This document shows, in pieces, positions 13,501 through 22,065 of a DNA stretch of 64,000 nucleotides (position 1 is the first letter of the stretch; each line of letters starts with the position of its first letter). The notes under the pieces are model-generated. The model had not been told where the DNA came from. It did no database searches and worked only from the letters and a program-made list of their open reading frames with translations. The translations under genes and the position numbers were made by a program. This DNA is from Gigantopelta aegis (lineage: Eukaryota; Mollusca; Gastropoda; Neomphalida; Peltospiridae): the NCBI RefSeq assembly GCF_016097555.1, contig NC_054704.1:76557638-76621637 (forward strand), read 5' to 3'.

Positions 13501-16500
13501 TGGGATGACTGGGACGACCTTGACTTTGGCTTCCCTGAGAAGAAAAATACCAAAAAGTTACCGATGCTTGGCCGACGCAACAGTAAAAAGAAAGATGACT
13601 TTGATGATGATGATTTTTTTCAGTAAGTGTTACTTATTTAGCAGTTTTGTTTGTGCCCATTGGGCTATTTCTCGTTCCAGCCAGTGGACCACGAGTGGTA
13701 TATCAAAGGCCGTGATATGTATTATGCTGTCTGTGGGATGGTGCATATAAAAGATCCCTTGATACTAATGGAAAAGTGTAGCGGGTTTCCTCTCTTAGAC
13801 TATATTTCACAATTACCAAATGTTTGACAACTAAGGTCGACGACAGTCACTTTTTGCACCCTTTGTTTTGGCTTCATACACAATAAATATTGCATATATG
13901 ACTGTAATTTCACTTGAAATCCATATTTCGTAAAAGGTACAATTTTTTAATCACAAGATTTTCTTCAAACACATTCAGGTGCATTAGTAATGTTCAAACA
14001 AAAAAATTTCAATAGCAATTTTGCATTGGAATTTTTCCAGCATTCTTAAAATGGAAATGTCATGTACACAGTTTATGGTTATTGTAAGAAGATGCAAAGT
14101 GACGTCATTGGAATACTGACGTCATTCAAATTCAAAATTAGCTGTATTATTACAATGTTTCGTCACATTAAAATAAAAACTGGTCTACTAACCTTGACCC
14201 CTGTCAAATTTCTATAACAAGCAGACAACGTTGTTTACACGTCAGTATTTTTTTAATATTTCATAATTCTGGACATAATATTAATTTTAATTTTTAAAAG
14301 ATGAAAAAAAAAAAGTACTTTTTGTCAAATATATCATATAAAAAAAGTACCGTTGGATATGTTTTATTTATTGTGTACAAAGCCAAAACAAGGGTCCGAA
14401 AAGTGACTGTCATCTACCTTAATAGCCGATGCTTAATATATCAATGTGCTCTAGTGGTGTCGTTAAACAAAACAAACTTTTATATAACATGGTTTAAATA
14501 AATATTTGTTAAAAAAAAGAGATTACATTATATTTGTCAACCACAAGGGCCAGAACAAACTTTTACTGAAAGTAATTCATGGGAGCTGTAGAAGCAGTTG
14601 ATTTTTAATTTTCTGCAGCTACAGTTATTGTTCATTTTTAAATAAATATTTTAAACCATTTTTTTTTTATCTTTATATAATTATATATTTTATTGTAAGA
14701 GTGACTTTATAGTGATTTTGTCTGTATCCTTGAAATTTACATATAAGACTTACAAAAATGAAAAATATTTGTTTATATTTTAGGAGTAAAGTAAAGAAAC
14801 CCTCCAATCGTATGAATTCTGGAAAGTCGACTGCACGTCTGGAATCGGCGAAGCAGCACTATATGAGTAAAGCAAGATATCTCCCAGGTAAGAAACTAAT
14901 TTTTTTGTTTTGTTTATGTACCTGTGTAGAGGTTGCTACATTGTCTTTTGGCATTTTTTAGTCCAATAACTCGAGTTGCCAAAGTACAGTGTTTCACCAT
15001 CAGGTGTTCTTTTACATTTTAAGAGTAAAGAGTTGCATTCCTCAAAATAATCATTGAAAGAAAGTGTTATTTGTTTCAATGCAGGTGTGGTATTTAGAAC
15101 CCCTAAGTTTGAATTGATGCCCCCTTTCTTTTCTCTCCTCTTTGAATTCCATCTTAATTTTTCCTGATCTGGCAGCTGCTCCTATTTTTCCATTTCATTT
15201 GCTCTCCACCTCTTCTTCTTGGTTCTTGTCTCTCCAACCGCGTCAGGTGCTTGTCTTTTTTCCCCTCAAAAACAAATCTATTAGAGGGCCATGTTAGTAT
15301 TCTGGGCCCATATTTTCGAAGCTGTGTTAGTGCCACGAAATCGTAAAACCATCATAAGCTATGATGTCACTATGGCATGTTTTACAATTTCGTAGCGCTA
15401 AGATAACTTCGAAAATCCCTAGCCTGAAATGGAATATTTTACTGCATCAAGATTTAACTGTTCATGAATTGTGAAAATTATGTTTCATGGAAAAATTTTA
15501 AAGTTTGGATCAATGGTGATGGACATATATCACTTTTGGAAATAACTAAAAATGTTCTATGCATTTAAATACAGTTTTACGAAGTAAAAAATGCATGATA
15601 TGGGTATTACTTTTATGATGTGTTTGCATTTCGATCAGTTTGTCACAAGTTATAAGTCCTAGGTCAGTGAAACTTGGTTATAGTTGCACCTATGGATGTT
15701 CATCACAGTGCACTGAAACTTGGTTTATAGTTGCACCTATGGATGTTTATCACAGTGCACTGAAACTTGGTTTATAGTTGCACCTATGGCTGTTCATCAC
15801 AGTGCACTGAAAACGTTTTTATTGTAGGTGTGAGACATTTAATTCTGTGGATTTCTTGTTGATCAAATGTTTAAAAGAATATTGTAGTCTTACTTATCTC
15901 TTAATGCATCAGGTAAGTCAATTTGCTGAAGTATATGTAGATAGAAATACATTTGAGTTATGTTTAATTGAATATTTTCTGAATACGGTAATAATTTTGT
16001 TTTGCAGGAATCAATCCTGGGAAGAGTGCCAAGAAGGAGAATGCCAACCCATGGAGTCCACAAGGCCTCATGAGACCTAACCCAGTCTCAAGACATCATA
16101 ATTTAGGTAAGTGAAAAAACTATTGTTCATGTAGCTGTTAGTACTACAGATAAGCATTCTTCTGATTGGATCTGATATTTATAATGTATGAAACCAAATT
16201 GATGATTGAGGAATATTTATGTTCTACTATGCAAATCTTGAAGGTCGCTATGCAACTAATGTTAAATAGAAGTAAATTTTCAAATTGATTAGCGACTGTC
16301 ACTAATAGGGCTTGAAGAATACCATAGCCTGACACCCACGGCTAGTGGGGTTTTTTTTTACCATCGGGCTAGTAATTATTTACTTTGACCATGTCAAATG
16401 GTGGGGTGGAGGGTGAAAAGTTAAACCTCAACTAAAATGTGACTGTTTTTAATTATCAAATTCATATGCAAAATCTGATAGTCATGAATATATACAATCT

Positions 16501-18786
16501 TATACAATCTCTACAGTTATTAATACCCTGAAGCATTGTTGCATTTTTCTATTGATAATCGGAAATTTGTGAATATTGTCATAGATATGCTGCTATACTT
16601 ACAGACCCATGGGAATAATTTGTGAAGTTGGGGCTTGGCCAAATGTCAAGAAAGTGTGAACTTTAATTAGTTATTTTTTTTTTTTATTCTATTGATATGA
16701 TGAAAATTACCTTTTTCATTACCAGGTGGCAATGTCTTTGGTATGCCAGCCACCGACAGTGGTGGTAGTGGAAATGCTGGCTATGTTCCTTCATTCATGG
16801 CTCCTAGCAAAAACGGTAAGTAGCATAACTACAAGGAACAACATTTCCAAAAACATTAGATAACGTTGGAAGACGGTACATCTTATTTTTCTTACCCTAG
16901 AATTATGTTTGCATAACCTGTGAATTATTTAAGCCTAATACACTAGTAGTTCCGTACTGCACTGACTGACATTCCATATGCAATTCAACAATCTTACTGA
17001 TTTTTCAGTGAGAAGGTATTCGTATATTTAATTACATGTACTGTTGTGCTATGCATCAAGTGTCAAACAAATCTGTCTAGAACTGTTTACTACAACTTTT
17101 AATCTTAGAATATAACAGTTTACCACTTAACTATTTAGCGATTTAAATGATTTTTTAAAAAGTGTAACAGACGTGTGAAATATTATGCCCTGAATTACTT
17201 GATCGAAAATAGTGTTGGGCGGGGGGTCTGACACTATCTTGTGACTACTCTGTAACATAGCAACTGAAAACGGAAACATGTTGAAGCAGTATTAAGCTTA
17301 GTAAAACAATATTTTTGCAATGTTCTTAAAATTAATTATGCACAGTATTTTGATACTTTTTCCTTCTTTTTTTTTAATACTGAATTAAAATGAAGATAAC
17401 AAGGGTATATAGGAAATACAGAACTTAATACATTGCTTAACCTATTTATTGCACTTATTTATTGTATGCTACAACATACAAAGAGGATTCTTCACGAGTA
17501 TTTTTTAATATGGAAAATATAATAATTTTTTACAGTTAATTTGGATTTAAATTGTATCTGATGGTATTTCCTCCTATTCATCCAGTTTCTGACATAATTG
17601 GTAATAATTATTTTTCAGCTTTCCCATCAAATGTAGGATGGAAACCAGCTCAGAACAACCCACTAGCACCAATCAACAAAAACACATCGGGCACTTTCCG
17701 TCAACCTGTCGGCAAAGTGGGACACGGACGCACTGATTGGGCAGCGAAGTAAGTTTATTTAGTAACTGTTGTGCTACCTATAGACCTTCTCACAGGGAAC
17801 ACCTTTTTTCATGTGGAATTTTCTACAGCTAATTTATTTCTAAGCCTATTGTTTTCTAAATTACACACAAAAAAATGGTTTTTTGTTTTTTTTCAAAAAC
17901 ACTGTTACTTTTCTTCTTATATCAAACCAAACTGAAATTATTTACAATTTTTTTTTTTGGAGGACTATAGTGCATTATAAAACATTCTGAGTTAAACTGA
18001 AGACTCAAAATATGGATTGTAACATTAGATTTGATTTTATTCAAATAGCTAATGGCTATTATGTTTGATTGGTCTTAGTGGTTTAGTCTTTAAGTCATCG
18101 GTCTTAAGCCTTCATCTCCTGATGCTGGCTTGTTTTAACGGCTTAGTGGAGAGGTGTAAGGCTATATTAATCTGACTTATCTCATACTAACAATTGTCAA
18201 TGCATTTCCTAGACACCAGATAGCAGAGGTGTGTGCCCAGGACAGTGTGTTTGAACCTTATTTGGATATAAGCATGAAAGTCATAAAATAAAATATGATA
18301 TTTGAGTCACAGAGCTGTGTCAAAATGGAGTTGAGTATACCTGATTTGATGTTCTTTGATTCATGGACAAACATGTTTCCTTTCCTATTGAACTGACTTT
18401 ATAATGTTTTATGGTTGGAATGAAATTGTAATAAATATAAATTTGTAAGCAAAATTTCTAAAACAAATATTCATATTTTGTTGCAACATTCCATATAATT
18501 TTAAAATTAAAAGAATTATTTGAAGAAAATTGGGTACAATGTTGTATCCAGTATCTTCAAGTGTTTATTTTCATTTTCATTGTTTAACACACGTTAAGGA
18601 GTTGATAGGTATCTAGTTCAGATTTGTTTTACATTGGACAGCTTAGTGAGAACAAACTAAGAGATTAACAGAATTTTAAAATACTTAGATTTGAAAAATA
18701 ATTTGCTATACCCAGGATGAGTGTTTAAAATACATTTTAGTGACATTGCTTTGTTTTGTTTTATTTTCAGATATCTGAAGTCCTGA
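3820..18786 (+). CDS. MAK/CILK1: MAK/CILK1-like ciliary serine/threonine kinase, 3' eleven coding exons (5' partial)
   Basis: Exons: 3820-3899, 8333-8465, 11066-11237, 11838-12005, 12430-12654, 13429-13622, 14784-14887, 16008-16106, 16726-16815, 17619-17748, 18771-18786. All have AG/GT borders and the phases join without a break, giving 469 residues and a TGA stop. Seen in the sequence: the catalytic loop [12 protein letters not shown], the KIADFGLA magnesium loop, a MAPK-like TDY activation motif followed by STRWYRAPE, and the C-lobe ending near [10 protein letters not shown] low-complexity tail follows, with an acidic [14 protein letters not shown] patch, [22 protein letters not shown] and a terminal [12 protein letters not shown]. 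These tail motifs are typical of the RCK family (MAK, CILK1/ICK, DYF-5, LF4), which by established knowledge controls cilium length and intraflagellar transport turnover. About 100 N-terminal residues, including the glycine loop and VAIK lysine, are missing. MAK and CILK1 cannot be told apart here; an invertebrate may have one co-orthologue. Confidence 0.93.
3986..4341 (+). mobile_element. tRNA-headed SINE (head type C), split by the 3.9-kb element
   Basis: The head reads GGATCTAGCTCGGTCAGTAG, like the A-box region of a tRNA. The shared SINE core follows (CCAGTCAGTGCACCACGACT, then TATAAAAGATCCCTTGCTGC, then TTTCCTCTAAGACT). The copy stops at TCTAATG. Its missing tail (AGTGGTGTTGTTGAACAAAAC) resumes at 8233-8264, beyond the inserted CAGGGG element. 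An ORF of 105 codons over this copy is a chance reading of the SINE. Confidence 0.85.
4342..4830 (+). repeat. Left long inverted arm of the 3.9-kb element
   Basis: Runs inward from CAGGGGTCGAATTTTA. The outer 200 bases match the right arm only in patches (for example ACTATTCCGCTTA). The inner part, from the AACATCTTTGA-poor stretch near 4558 to AAAATCCAATATGGCC near 4805, is strongly complementary to the right arm. Arms this long could form a hairpin in the intron RNA. Confidence 0.7.
5011..5170 (+). pseudogene. Detached N-terminal fragment of the element's FEN1-like protein
   Basis: This stretch reads [20 protein letters not shown] and later [15 protein letters not shown], in a different frame from the large ORF that follows immediately. 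From memory of the metazoan family, a phrase like K-WTDNLVKPV belongs to its N-terminal half and is normally followed by well over 100 residues that are not found here before the large ORF's first conserved block. I therefore read it as the remnant of an internally deleted, frame-shifted copy. The family comparison is recall, not a search. Confidence 0.5.
5174..6901 (+). CDS. FEN1/XPG-like nuclease-domain protein of the 3.9-kb element (3' end altered by a SINE)
   Basis: The intronless 575-codon ORF is open from 5174. It was probably truncated at its start, and the first Met is arbitrary. Ordered landmarks: [14 protein letters not shown] (residues 81-94), [16 protein letters not shown] (103-118), [10 protein letters not shown] (169-178), [12 protein letters not shown] (209-220), [10 protein letters not shown] (308-317), [12 protein letters not shown] (329-340), [20 protein letters not shown] (387-406), then a Cys-rich end ([12 protein letters not shown]). 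The acidic EEAD and DDTD clusters followed by GADT...GxGK resemble the FEN1/XPG catalytic acids plus helix-hairpin-helix region. I recall this as a highly multiplied metazoan family of unknown function. Codons 1-565 belong to the element. The last ten residues ([10 protein letters not shown]) come from the (GAAA)n tail of an inserted SINE. No intron, signal peptide or membrane segment is visible. Activity is unproven. Confidence 0.75.
   Translation: MEGRIKVDTADRLSLCNTLDVCINPLDDDSHPDGALMNIVTGQIAHLDVNADDAVSLGQRAMSNFKAGWPGSFYDLLGKLVVTMDVTKKHVLVGKECVYDQELIYARVIGLLASSREINFDDVLAYEYEYPPSMFNPGGEMKITKSKSTLKLKLQVVISEHKCPIPETVIYDVSALLWILTWPSDKLYMYVDAFLLFVHQALQKSNVTLVFDRYFPNSTKNFMRMQRAGSSRVHKLTPEMPAPAKPVILTNTKNKIQLNAMLIEGLLKSDYYTNATQKHTLKIAGVSDMPVEIVGGVQIDRHDLCSTHEEADIVITHISCLLSGKCVRVVCDDTDVFVLLVHFYYIKCRGRNSAPMIMSSLVKERAVIDIGATATAHSNIADNLLAIHGISGADTVASLHGVGKTTVIKIAKKGTLSLSKVGDVKADMKSVQAQATKFIGAAYGKVADTCTSMTECRIKMWHSKTGKSGASSVKLCSLPPTNDAFVENINKCHLQVATWKAALLESPPTMDPTSHGWELDHQGFLLPRTVPTGTISAPADILKLIHCNCKTSWCLIAACSCSKVERKKERKKCFI
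6869..7265 (-). mobile_element. Full-length tRNA-headed SINE (head type A) inserted in the FEN1-like ORF
   Basis: Read on the minus strand it has a head with GGCGTCGTGGCAGGCCATCG, a B-box-like GGGTTCGGATCC, the shared SINE core (AAATAAAAGATCCCTTGCTG), the tail GTCGTTAAATAAAA-like and a (TTTC)n end. It is flanked by an exact 13-bp direct repeat, CTCCAAGGTAGAA, at 6856-6868 and 7266-7278. That is a retrotransposition-type target duplication. It lies in the coding frame of the element's ORF and ends it early. Confidence 0.92.
7279..7335 (+). pseudogene. Stranded C-terminal end of the FEN1-like ORF
   Basis: If the SINE and one copy of its target duplication are disregarded, the frame of the FEN1-like ORF carries on here. 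It adds a cysteine-rich tail ([15 protein letters not shown], then LLT) and stops at TAA. That extends the CxC/CxxC pattern begun before the SINE, which suggests a small zinc-binding end in the ancestral protein. Confidence 0.7.
7499..7586. repeat. (AT)n microsatellite
   Basis: About 43 AT dinucleotides, nearly pure after a short interruption at the left edge, lie between the FEN1-like ORF and the right inverted arm of the 3.9-kb element. The length is probably polymorphic and may be imprecise in assembly. Confidence 0.95.
7612..8232 (-). repeat. Right long inverted arm of the 3.9-kb element
   Basis: This is the reverse complement of the left arm. The inner part (about 7612-7890) has ATTTTTAATGGTGACAGTTG and GTACCTAAAAACCTAGGTAT, matching the left arm with scattered changes. 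The outer part is more diverged and ends TTTCAACCCCTG. An 84-codon ORF over this arm is incidental. Confidence 0.7.
8333..8465 (+). CDS. MAK/CILK1: MAK/CILK1-like exon: catalytic loop, DFG and TDY activation loop
   Basis: Encodes [12 protein letters not shown] with the catalytic Asp, [13 protein letters not shown] with the metal-binding Asp, and [11 protein letters not shown] with the Thr-x-Tyr motif that RCK kinases need phosphorylated on both residues. The acceptor is TTGTTGCAG. The donor GTGAGT splits the Trp codon (TG|G). Confidence 0.96.
8641..8962 (+). mobile_element. Full-length tRNA-headed SINE (head type B)
   Basis: The head GGGACGTAGCCCAGTGGTAA with AGGATCGATCC resembles the A and B boxes of a tRNA. 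The shared core follows (CCACAACTGGTTTAACAAAG, CATATAAAAGATCCCTTGCT). It ends in the AAATAAAATGTGTTGAGTGC tail variant and TTCCTT. It sits in a kinase intron, in sense. Confidence 0.88.
9242..10643. mobile_element. hAT-like non-autonomous element, 1.4 kb
   Basis: The left end CAGGCCTTTTAGAATA matches the reverse complement of the right end (TATTCTAGAACCCCTG). The flanks are an exact 8-bp repeat, GATCTTGG, at 9234-9241 and 10644-10651 (or 7 bp if the last G is counted in the element). Single diverged ends of the same family seem to occur near 16308 and 47032. There is no coding capacity, and a second hAT-like element is nested inside. Confidence 0.75.
9730..10109. mobile_element. hAT-like MITE, 380 bp, nested in the 1.4-kb element
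   Basis: The ends are TAGAGCTGGGCGG and CGCCCAGCTCTA, with GGTATCGATA/ACCGATACCG-rich subterminal sequence. The flanks are an exact 8-bp duplication, ACAGTATC, at 9722-9729 and 10110-10117. Ends of the form TAGAGCTGGGCGATA plus an 8-bp TSD are characteristic of hAT elements. Short minus-strand ORFs in it are incidental. Confidence 0.9.
11066..11237 (+). CDS. MAK/CILK1: MAK/CILK1-like exon: APE motif to start of the CMGC insert
   Basis: The first base completes the Trp codon. The exon then encodes [38 protein letters not shown] and [19 protein letters not shown]. The acceptor is ATTTGTAG, the donor GTTAGT, and it ends in phase 0. Confidence 0.96.
11838..12005 (+). CDS. MAK/CILK1: MAK/CILK1-like exon: C-lobe end
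   Basis: Encodes [38 protein letters not shown] and [14 protein letters not shown], including the conserved Arg of kinase subdomain XI (KRP). Phase 0 at both ends, with acceptor TTTACAG and donor GTAATG. Confidence 0.95.
12261..12316. repeat. (CCTT)n microsatellite
   Basis: About 13 TTCC/CCTT tetranucleotides follow a pyrimidine-rich run in a kinase intron, about 115 bases before the next acceptor. Confidence 0.95.
12430..12654 (+). CDS. MAK/CILK1: MAK/CILK1-like exon: end of kinase fold and start of tail
   Basis: Encodes [16 protein letters not shown], the usual RCK-family close of the catalytic domain, then a Pro/Gln/Asn-rich linker ([20 protein letters not shown]). Phase 0 at both ends. 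The acceptor is ATATTTTAG and the donor GTAAGA. Confidence 0.93.
12920..13385 (+). mobile_element. Old SINE copy interrupted by a LINE-like 3' end
   Basis: Diverged SINE pieces (GTGGTAGAGCACTAGCC head, ACCATGGTATGTACTGTC, ATATCTCTTGCTGCTTTA, GAGGTGTCGTTAAACAAATA tail) surround a foreign block at about 13021-13212. That block ends TTTAAATAAAGATTAC followed by (TTA)n, which looks like the 3' end of a LINE with a simple-repeat tail. The exact borders of the insert are not clear. Confidence 0.55.
13429..13622 (+). CDS. MAK/CILK1: MAK/CILK1-like exon: acidic tail segment
   Basis: Encodes [20 protein letters not shown], an Asp/Trp-rich stretch ([18 protein letters not shown]), a basic GRRNSKKK and a run of aspartates. 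It splits the last Gln codon (CA|G). Reading through the donor gives a stop at once, so correct splicing matters. Confidence 0.9.
13645..13833 (+). mobile_element. SINE core, 5' part, split by a TA-flanked MITE
   Basis: Holds CCCATTGGGCTATTTCTCGT, CATATAAAAGATCCCTTGAT and GTAGCGGGTTTCCTCTCTTA. The remaining tail (AATAGCCGATGCTTAATATA to GTCGTTAAACAAAACAAACT) resumes at 14420-14480. Confidence 0.8.
13834..14419. mobile_element. TA-flanked MITE, 586 bp, inside a SINE
   Basis: The ends AGGTCGACGACAGTCACTTT and AAAGTGACTGTCATCTACCT are inverted, and the similarity continues for over 50 bases (CCTTTGTTTTGGCTTC, ACACAATAAAT). Each end is flanked by TA, and the SINE reads on continuously once it is set aside. 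A TA duplication fits Tc1/mariner-like mobilisation. A TAA/TTA reading, as in Harbinger-like elements, is also possible. No transposase. Confidence 0.8.
14784..14887 (+). CDS. MAK/CILK1: MAK/CILK1-like exon: SAKQHY motif
   Basis: Encodes [20 protein letters not shown] and [15 protein letters not shown]. The latter matches a short conserved block in the tails of MAK and CILK1. Phases 2 in and 1 out, with acceptor ATATTTTAG and donor GTAAGA. Confidence 0.92.
15302..15423. repeat. Imperfect 120-bp palindrome (hairpin MITE-like)
   Basis: The left half (GGGCCCATATTTTCGAAGC, CACGAAATCGTAAAACCAT) is complementary to the right half (ATGTTTTACAATTTCGTAGC, ACTTCGAAAATCCCTAGCC). It has almost no loop. 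No target duplication could be fixed. Confidence 0.7.
15664..15813. repeat. 47-bp minisatellite, about 3.2 units
   Basis: The unit holds CACTGAAACTTGGTTTATAG, TTGCACCTATGGATGTTCAT and CACAGTG, and CACAGTG recurs at 15704, 15751 and 15798. A single diverged unit with flanking similarity is present at about 11618-11690, in an earlier kinase intron, so the array probably grew from one copy of a dispersed repeat. Confidence 0.9.
16008..16106 (+). CDS. MAK/CILK1: MAK/CILK1-like exon: tail segment
   Basis: Encodes [20 protein letters not shown] followed by [13 protein letters not shown]. Phase 1 at both ends, with acceptor TTTTGCAG and donor GTAAGT. Its place and phase fit the neighbouring tail exons. 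The residues themselves are weakly conserved. Confidence 0.88.
16726..16815 (+). CDS. MAK/CILK1: MAK/CILK1-like exon: AGYVPSF motif
   Basis: Encodes a Gly/Ser-rich stretch and [19 protein letters not shown] is a block I recognise from CILK1/MAK tails. Phase 1 at both ends, with acceptor TTACCAG and donor GTAAGT. Confidence 0.9.
17619..17748 (+). CDS. MAK/CILK1: MAK/CILK1-like penultimate coding exon: GRTDW motif
   Basis: Encodes [20 protein letters not shown], a short linker and [16 protein letters not shown] near the C-terminus is typical of MAK/CILK1. The donor GTAAGT splits the last Lys codon (AA|A). If this intron is kept, the reading is AAG TAA, so the protein would end at that Lys. Confidence 0.93.
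18068..18290 (+). mobile_element. Diverged SINE of a second family (GTGTGCCC-type)
   Basis: Shares with 22066-22294 (opposite strand) the words GTGGTTTAGTCTTTAAGTCA, GGAGAGGTGTAAGGC, AGGTGTGTGCCCAGGACAGT and GTTTGAACCTTA. A further piece lies at about 54505-54570. This looks like a tRNA-related SINE with a distinct 3' body. The copy is old and its ends are unclear. Confidence 0.6.
18771..18786 (+). CDS. MAK/CILK1: MAK/CILK1-like last coding exon (four full codons and stop)
   Basis: The acceptor TTATTTTCAG is followed by A (completing Lys), TAT CTG AAG TCC and TGA, giving the tail KYLKS. A K-Y pair right after GRTDW-A- is what the family shows, which supports this tiny exon over read-through. 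Confidence 0.85.
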
Positions 18787-19600
18787 GGTTTAACAGACAG
18801 CTAGCTGGAAAACTTGATATTTTTTTCAGTGGAAATGTCTTGTTACAGATGTTAATCTCATCACGGACGGCAAATGCGATGCCTAAATCTACACTAGAGC
18901 ACCTGTTGATTGGAGACTTTCTCCCACACTATCATCTGACAATCTTTACAAACTGCTGCTGTTATATGCTGGGTTTTCGTTTGTGTGTGCCCCACTCTAT
19001 AATCTGTTGTTGGCTCTCTGAAAGAAGTTGTTTTCATCAATAACTTTTTGTTTCAAAGAGTATAGAGAAAAACAGCAAAAAAAAAAAAAAATGATGAAGA
19101 ATTTAAGCAACATAACTTTTCAGCCACTAGTTTGGATAAGGCTCATTATGCGATTACTCACATGGACTTGTCACATGCAGTTTGACAGCCCTACAAATAT
19201 CAGAACTTATAAGACTAAAGTCGTTCTGATTTAGGTGTTCTCACAGTATGATTTGATCGCATGCGGTAAGTCAGTGTGACTAATTGCATAATGAGAACAC
19301 CTCTTTAGTAACTCAACTGAATGACATTACTATAGTGTTTATTTGTTAAGTTGTTTTTAATGTATATATGGCAGACTTGTGTTATAGTTGTCACTTTTAA
19401 AATATACAGAAAAAAGAGTACAGTGTAATCATTGGCATTTCCTAAATTAAAATACAAATTAGTCGCAAAAAATGTCATAGTTCTTGAAAAATATAAATAA
19501 ATTTTAAAACGGAAGAATTTTTTTTCCTTTTGTTCTCTCTAACATTTTTTTAAAGCATTTGTTACATTTTGTAAAATAAAAAGTTATACATTCAATACTG
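18787..19600 (+). other. MAK/CILK1: Probable 3' UTR of the MAK/CILK1-like gene
   Basis: AT-rich non-coding sequence after the stop, ending near a candidate AATAAA at 19575-19580. No exon-like stretch follows. Whether longer transcripts use later AATAAA hexamers (for example about 24505 or 24700) cannot be told from sequence. Confidence 0.5.
19575..19580 (+). terminator. Candidate polyadenylation signal AATAAA (kinase gene)
   Basis: First well-placed canonical hexamer about 790 bases past the stop, followed within 30-40 bases by a T/G-containing stretch. Other AATAAA hexamers occur in this AT-rich DNA, so the choice is tentative. Confidence 0.4.
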
Positions 19601-22065
19601 GTATTCTTTTGTCCCTGCTTCAAACTAAACAAAACTTATTTATGAAAAATACTTCTGGTGATCCAAACATGGACTGTAGATGATGAGAATTGTAGACGTG
19701 TTGTCAGTTTGTGCATGTTGTGGCGGAAAGCCCTTCTTTCTTGTCTTCATGAATGTGGGTCATACTAACAATTTTTTGTTTTTAACATTTCAACAGTTCT
19801 TGAGGATTGATAGAAATGATGTTAACTCATATGTGGATATATGTGTATGTTAAAAACCAATGACGGCACCTCAACAGTTATTAATTATCAATTAGTTAAT
19901 TATTGTTGATGAATCTGGAGGCTTCAATGGGCATTTTGTTTGGGGGGTTTCTAGTTATTTAAAATTTACTGTTAAATTTTTATTTTATTTTATTTTTACT
20001 GAGGTTTTGGAGAATGTTTAAACTTAACATTTATGCATCATACTTAATACATTTAGGCATGCCTTGGTTATTTCTACAAAAAATTCTCCCCCTTTTATCA
20101 AATTCATAGATAATTATTTCATGATTATTATATTTTTTTAAACTTATTATAATTTTTTATATTTAGGGGTGTTGCATATATCCACAAACAAATCTTTTAT
20201 TGCTAGTTTGTTATTATGTTTTGGCCATTTTAGATTTATCTTTCCATTTCACTCTATTAGGCTCAAGTTTGAGAGGTGGGGGTCGAAACTCGCCCTGCTC
20301 ATAGCAAATTTTCCTGTTTAAGTATATTTAATGGGGTGCATGATTTGTGTTACATGTGTACTTACAACCAGCTTGATGATAAGAGTTACCCTCCCCCCTA
20401 TTGTTGCGTGAATCTTGTTTATTTTCACAGATTTTATAATCTGGCAAGTGAACCAAGTACTTTAAAAACATTTTGGTAGGAGATGCCATATACTTTTCAT
20501 TTTTAGTTTTCTTTGTACTTGTACGTTAATATTTGTGTTAATGGAATTATTTTTTATATTCTAAATGTTGAGTAAGCACTCAGATCATGCTAATAGAGAA
20601 TTACTGTGAGAGTTATGAAAACAATCATTACTAAACTGAGTAAAAATGTCTATATTCTTATCAACATTTCACACCCCATTGAGAGTGATACTTTTTCATG
20701 ATATAAAAATTATCATTTGACCTTATTGACTTGGAACAAATATTTTGTTTACCTACATTCTGTAAAATTACTTCAACATATTATGCTGTTTGCAAACATG
20801 AATCTTAGGCAATATATCATATATTAAACTAACATTTCATGTCAAGCTTATGTCCCTTGACATAAAACTTATTACAATTGAAAATTATTTGAGTTGGGAA
20901 TATAAACTTGGTATCAAATTAAAGCTTGTTTAATATCCTAGTTACCATGACACAAATACACAGGTAATATTCATGTTAATTGAGCAGAAAACCCGGTGTG
21001 TGTAATAAGCCACACCAAGGGTTATGTGACGAGAATACGAGAACATACCTCACTGATGTGTATACATTTTATTATTTTGTCATACAAGATTCATTATCAT
21101 TTTCAATATTTAACCCTCCAAATTATACATACTACATAATAGTATTTAATGTGTGTTTTACTAACTTTGTTCAGATACATGGTAAAGTAATGAACTGGTC
21201 TCCGACAAAAAATAAAAATATATACTAGTATCTATAATTATATTTATTTATGATAATATTATCCATTGGAAATTATTATTTTAGCAGATAAGAGGCTGTT
21301 CACAAACTGTACACTGACATTGGGTGTATAAATGTAAGTGTACACATTTAAAATGGAGGGGGGGGGGGGATAAAAAATTATCCTTGCAAAAAAACATTTT
21401 TAATGTGCGCAGTGCATTCTTAGGAGGGGAAGAGAATGGATTTTTTAATTTTAAAAATGGTGTTTATATACTTGTGAATATGTTGATACTTTTGATTGGT
21501 CCCTAAACTTATTTTGTTTTTGTGTATTTGATTTGGCACTAATGGAAAATACCAGGTGGTTATGGTTTGTTGTTGTTTTTAACAAGGTAATACTGAAAGA
21601 AGTTTGCCGGGTATTGACCTTGAACCGGAGGACAAAATTGTTTTGTAAATAATACTTTGAATAGTTTTCTTTGATTATTTTGTGTGTTCTTTAAGTACAA
21701 AATATTAAGATTTTTTTTTTTTTTTCAGGTGTCCAAAGCAATAATTTTGTAAAAGTAGGCCAATTACAATGTACCATACCATAAAACAATGTATGTGCCA
21801 TAAATAATTATTAAAAAAAAAATATATTTAATTCTGTGAAATGTGCTGTATTTGTATATTTTACTTGATGGGGTTTTTTGGTGTTTTTTCTTTACTTCTG
21901 TGGGGGGTTTTTGTGGGGTTTCATGCAGAATTTTAATTTCTTTTTTAATTTAGTTATGTATTTTGTAGATATCAATTACAAGAAGTCAATACATTCAGGC
22001 AACTATGGGTCTAGTTGTTGATTCAGAATTCATTCATTAATTCATTTCAACTTATTTCCATGCTT

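Noticed and set aside
16305..16375. Second end of a hAT-like element (GGGCTTGAAGAATACC...)
   Set aside because: Resembles the left end at 9242, but I could not find a matching partner end or target duplication nearby, so it is not listed as an element.
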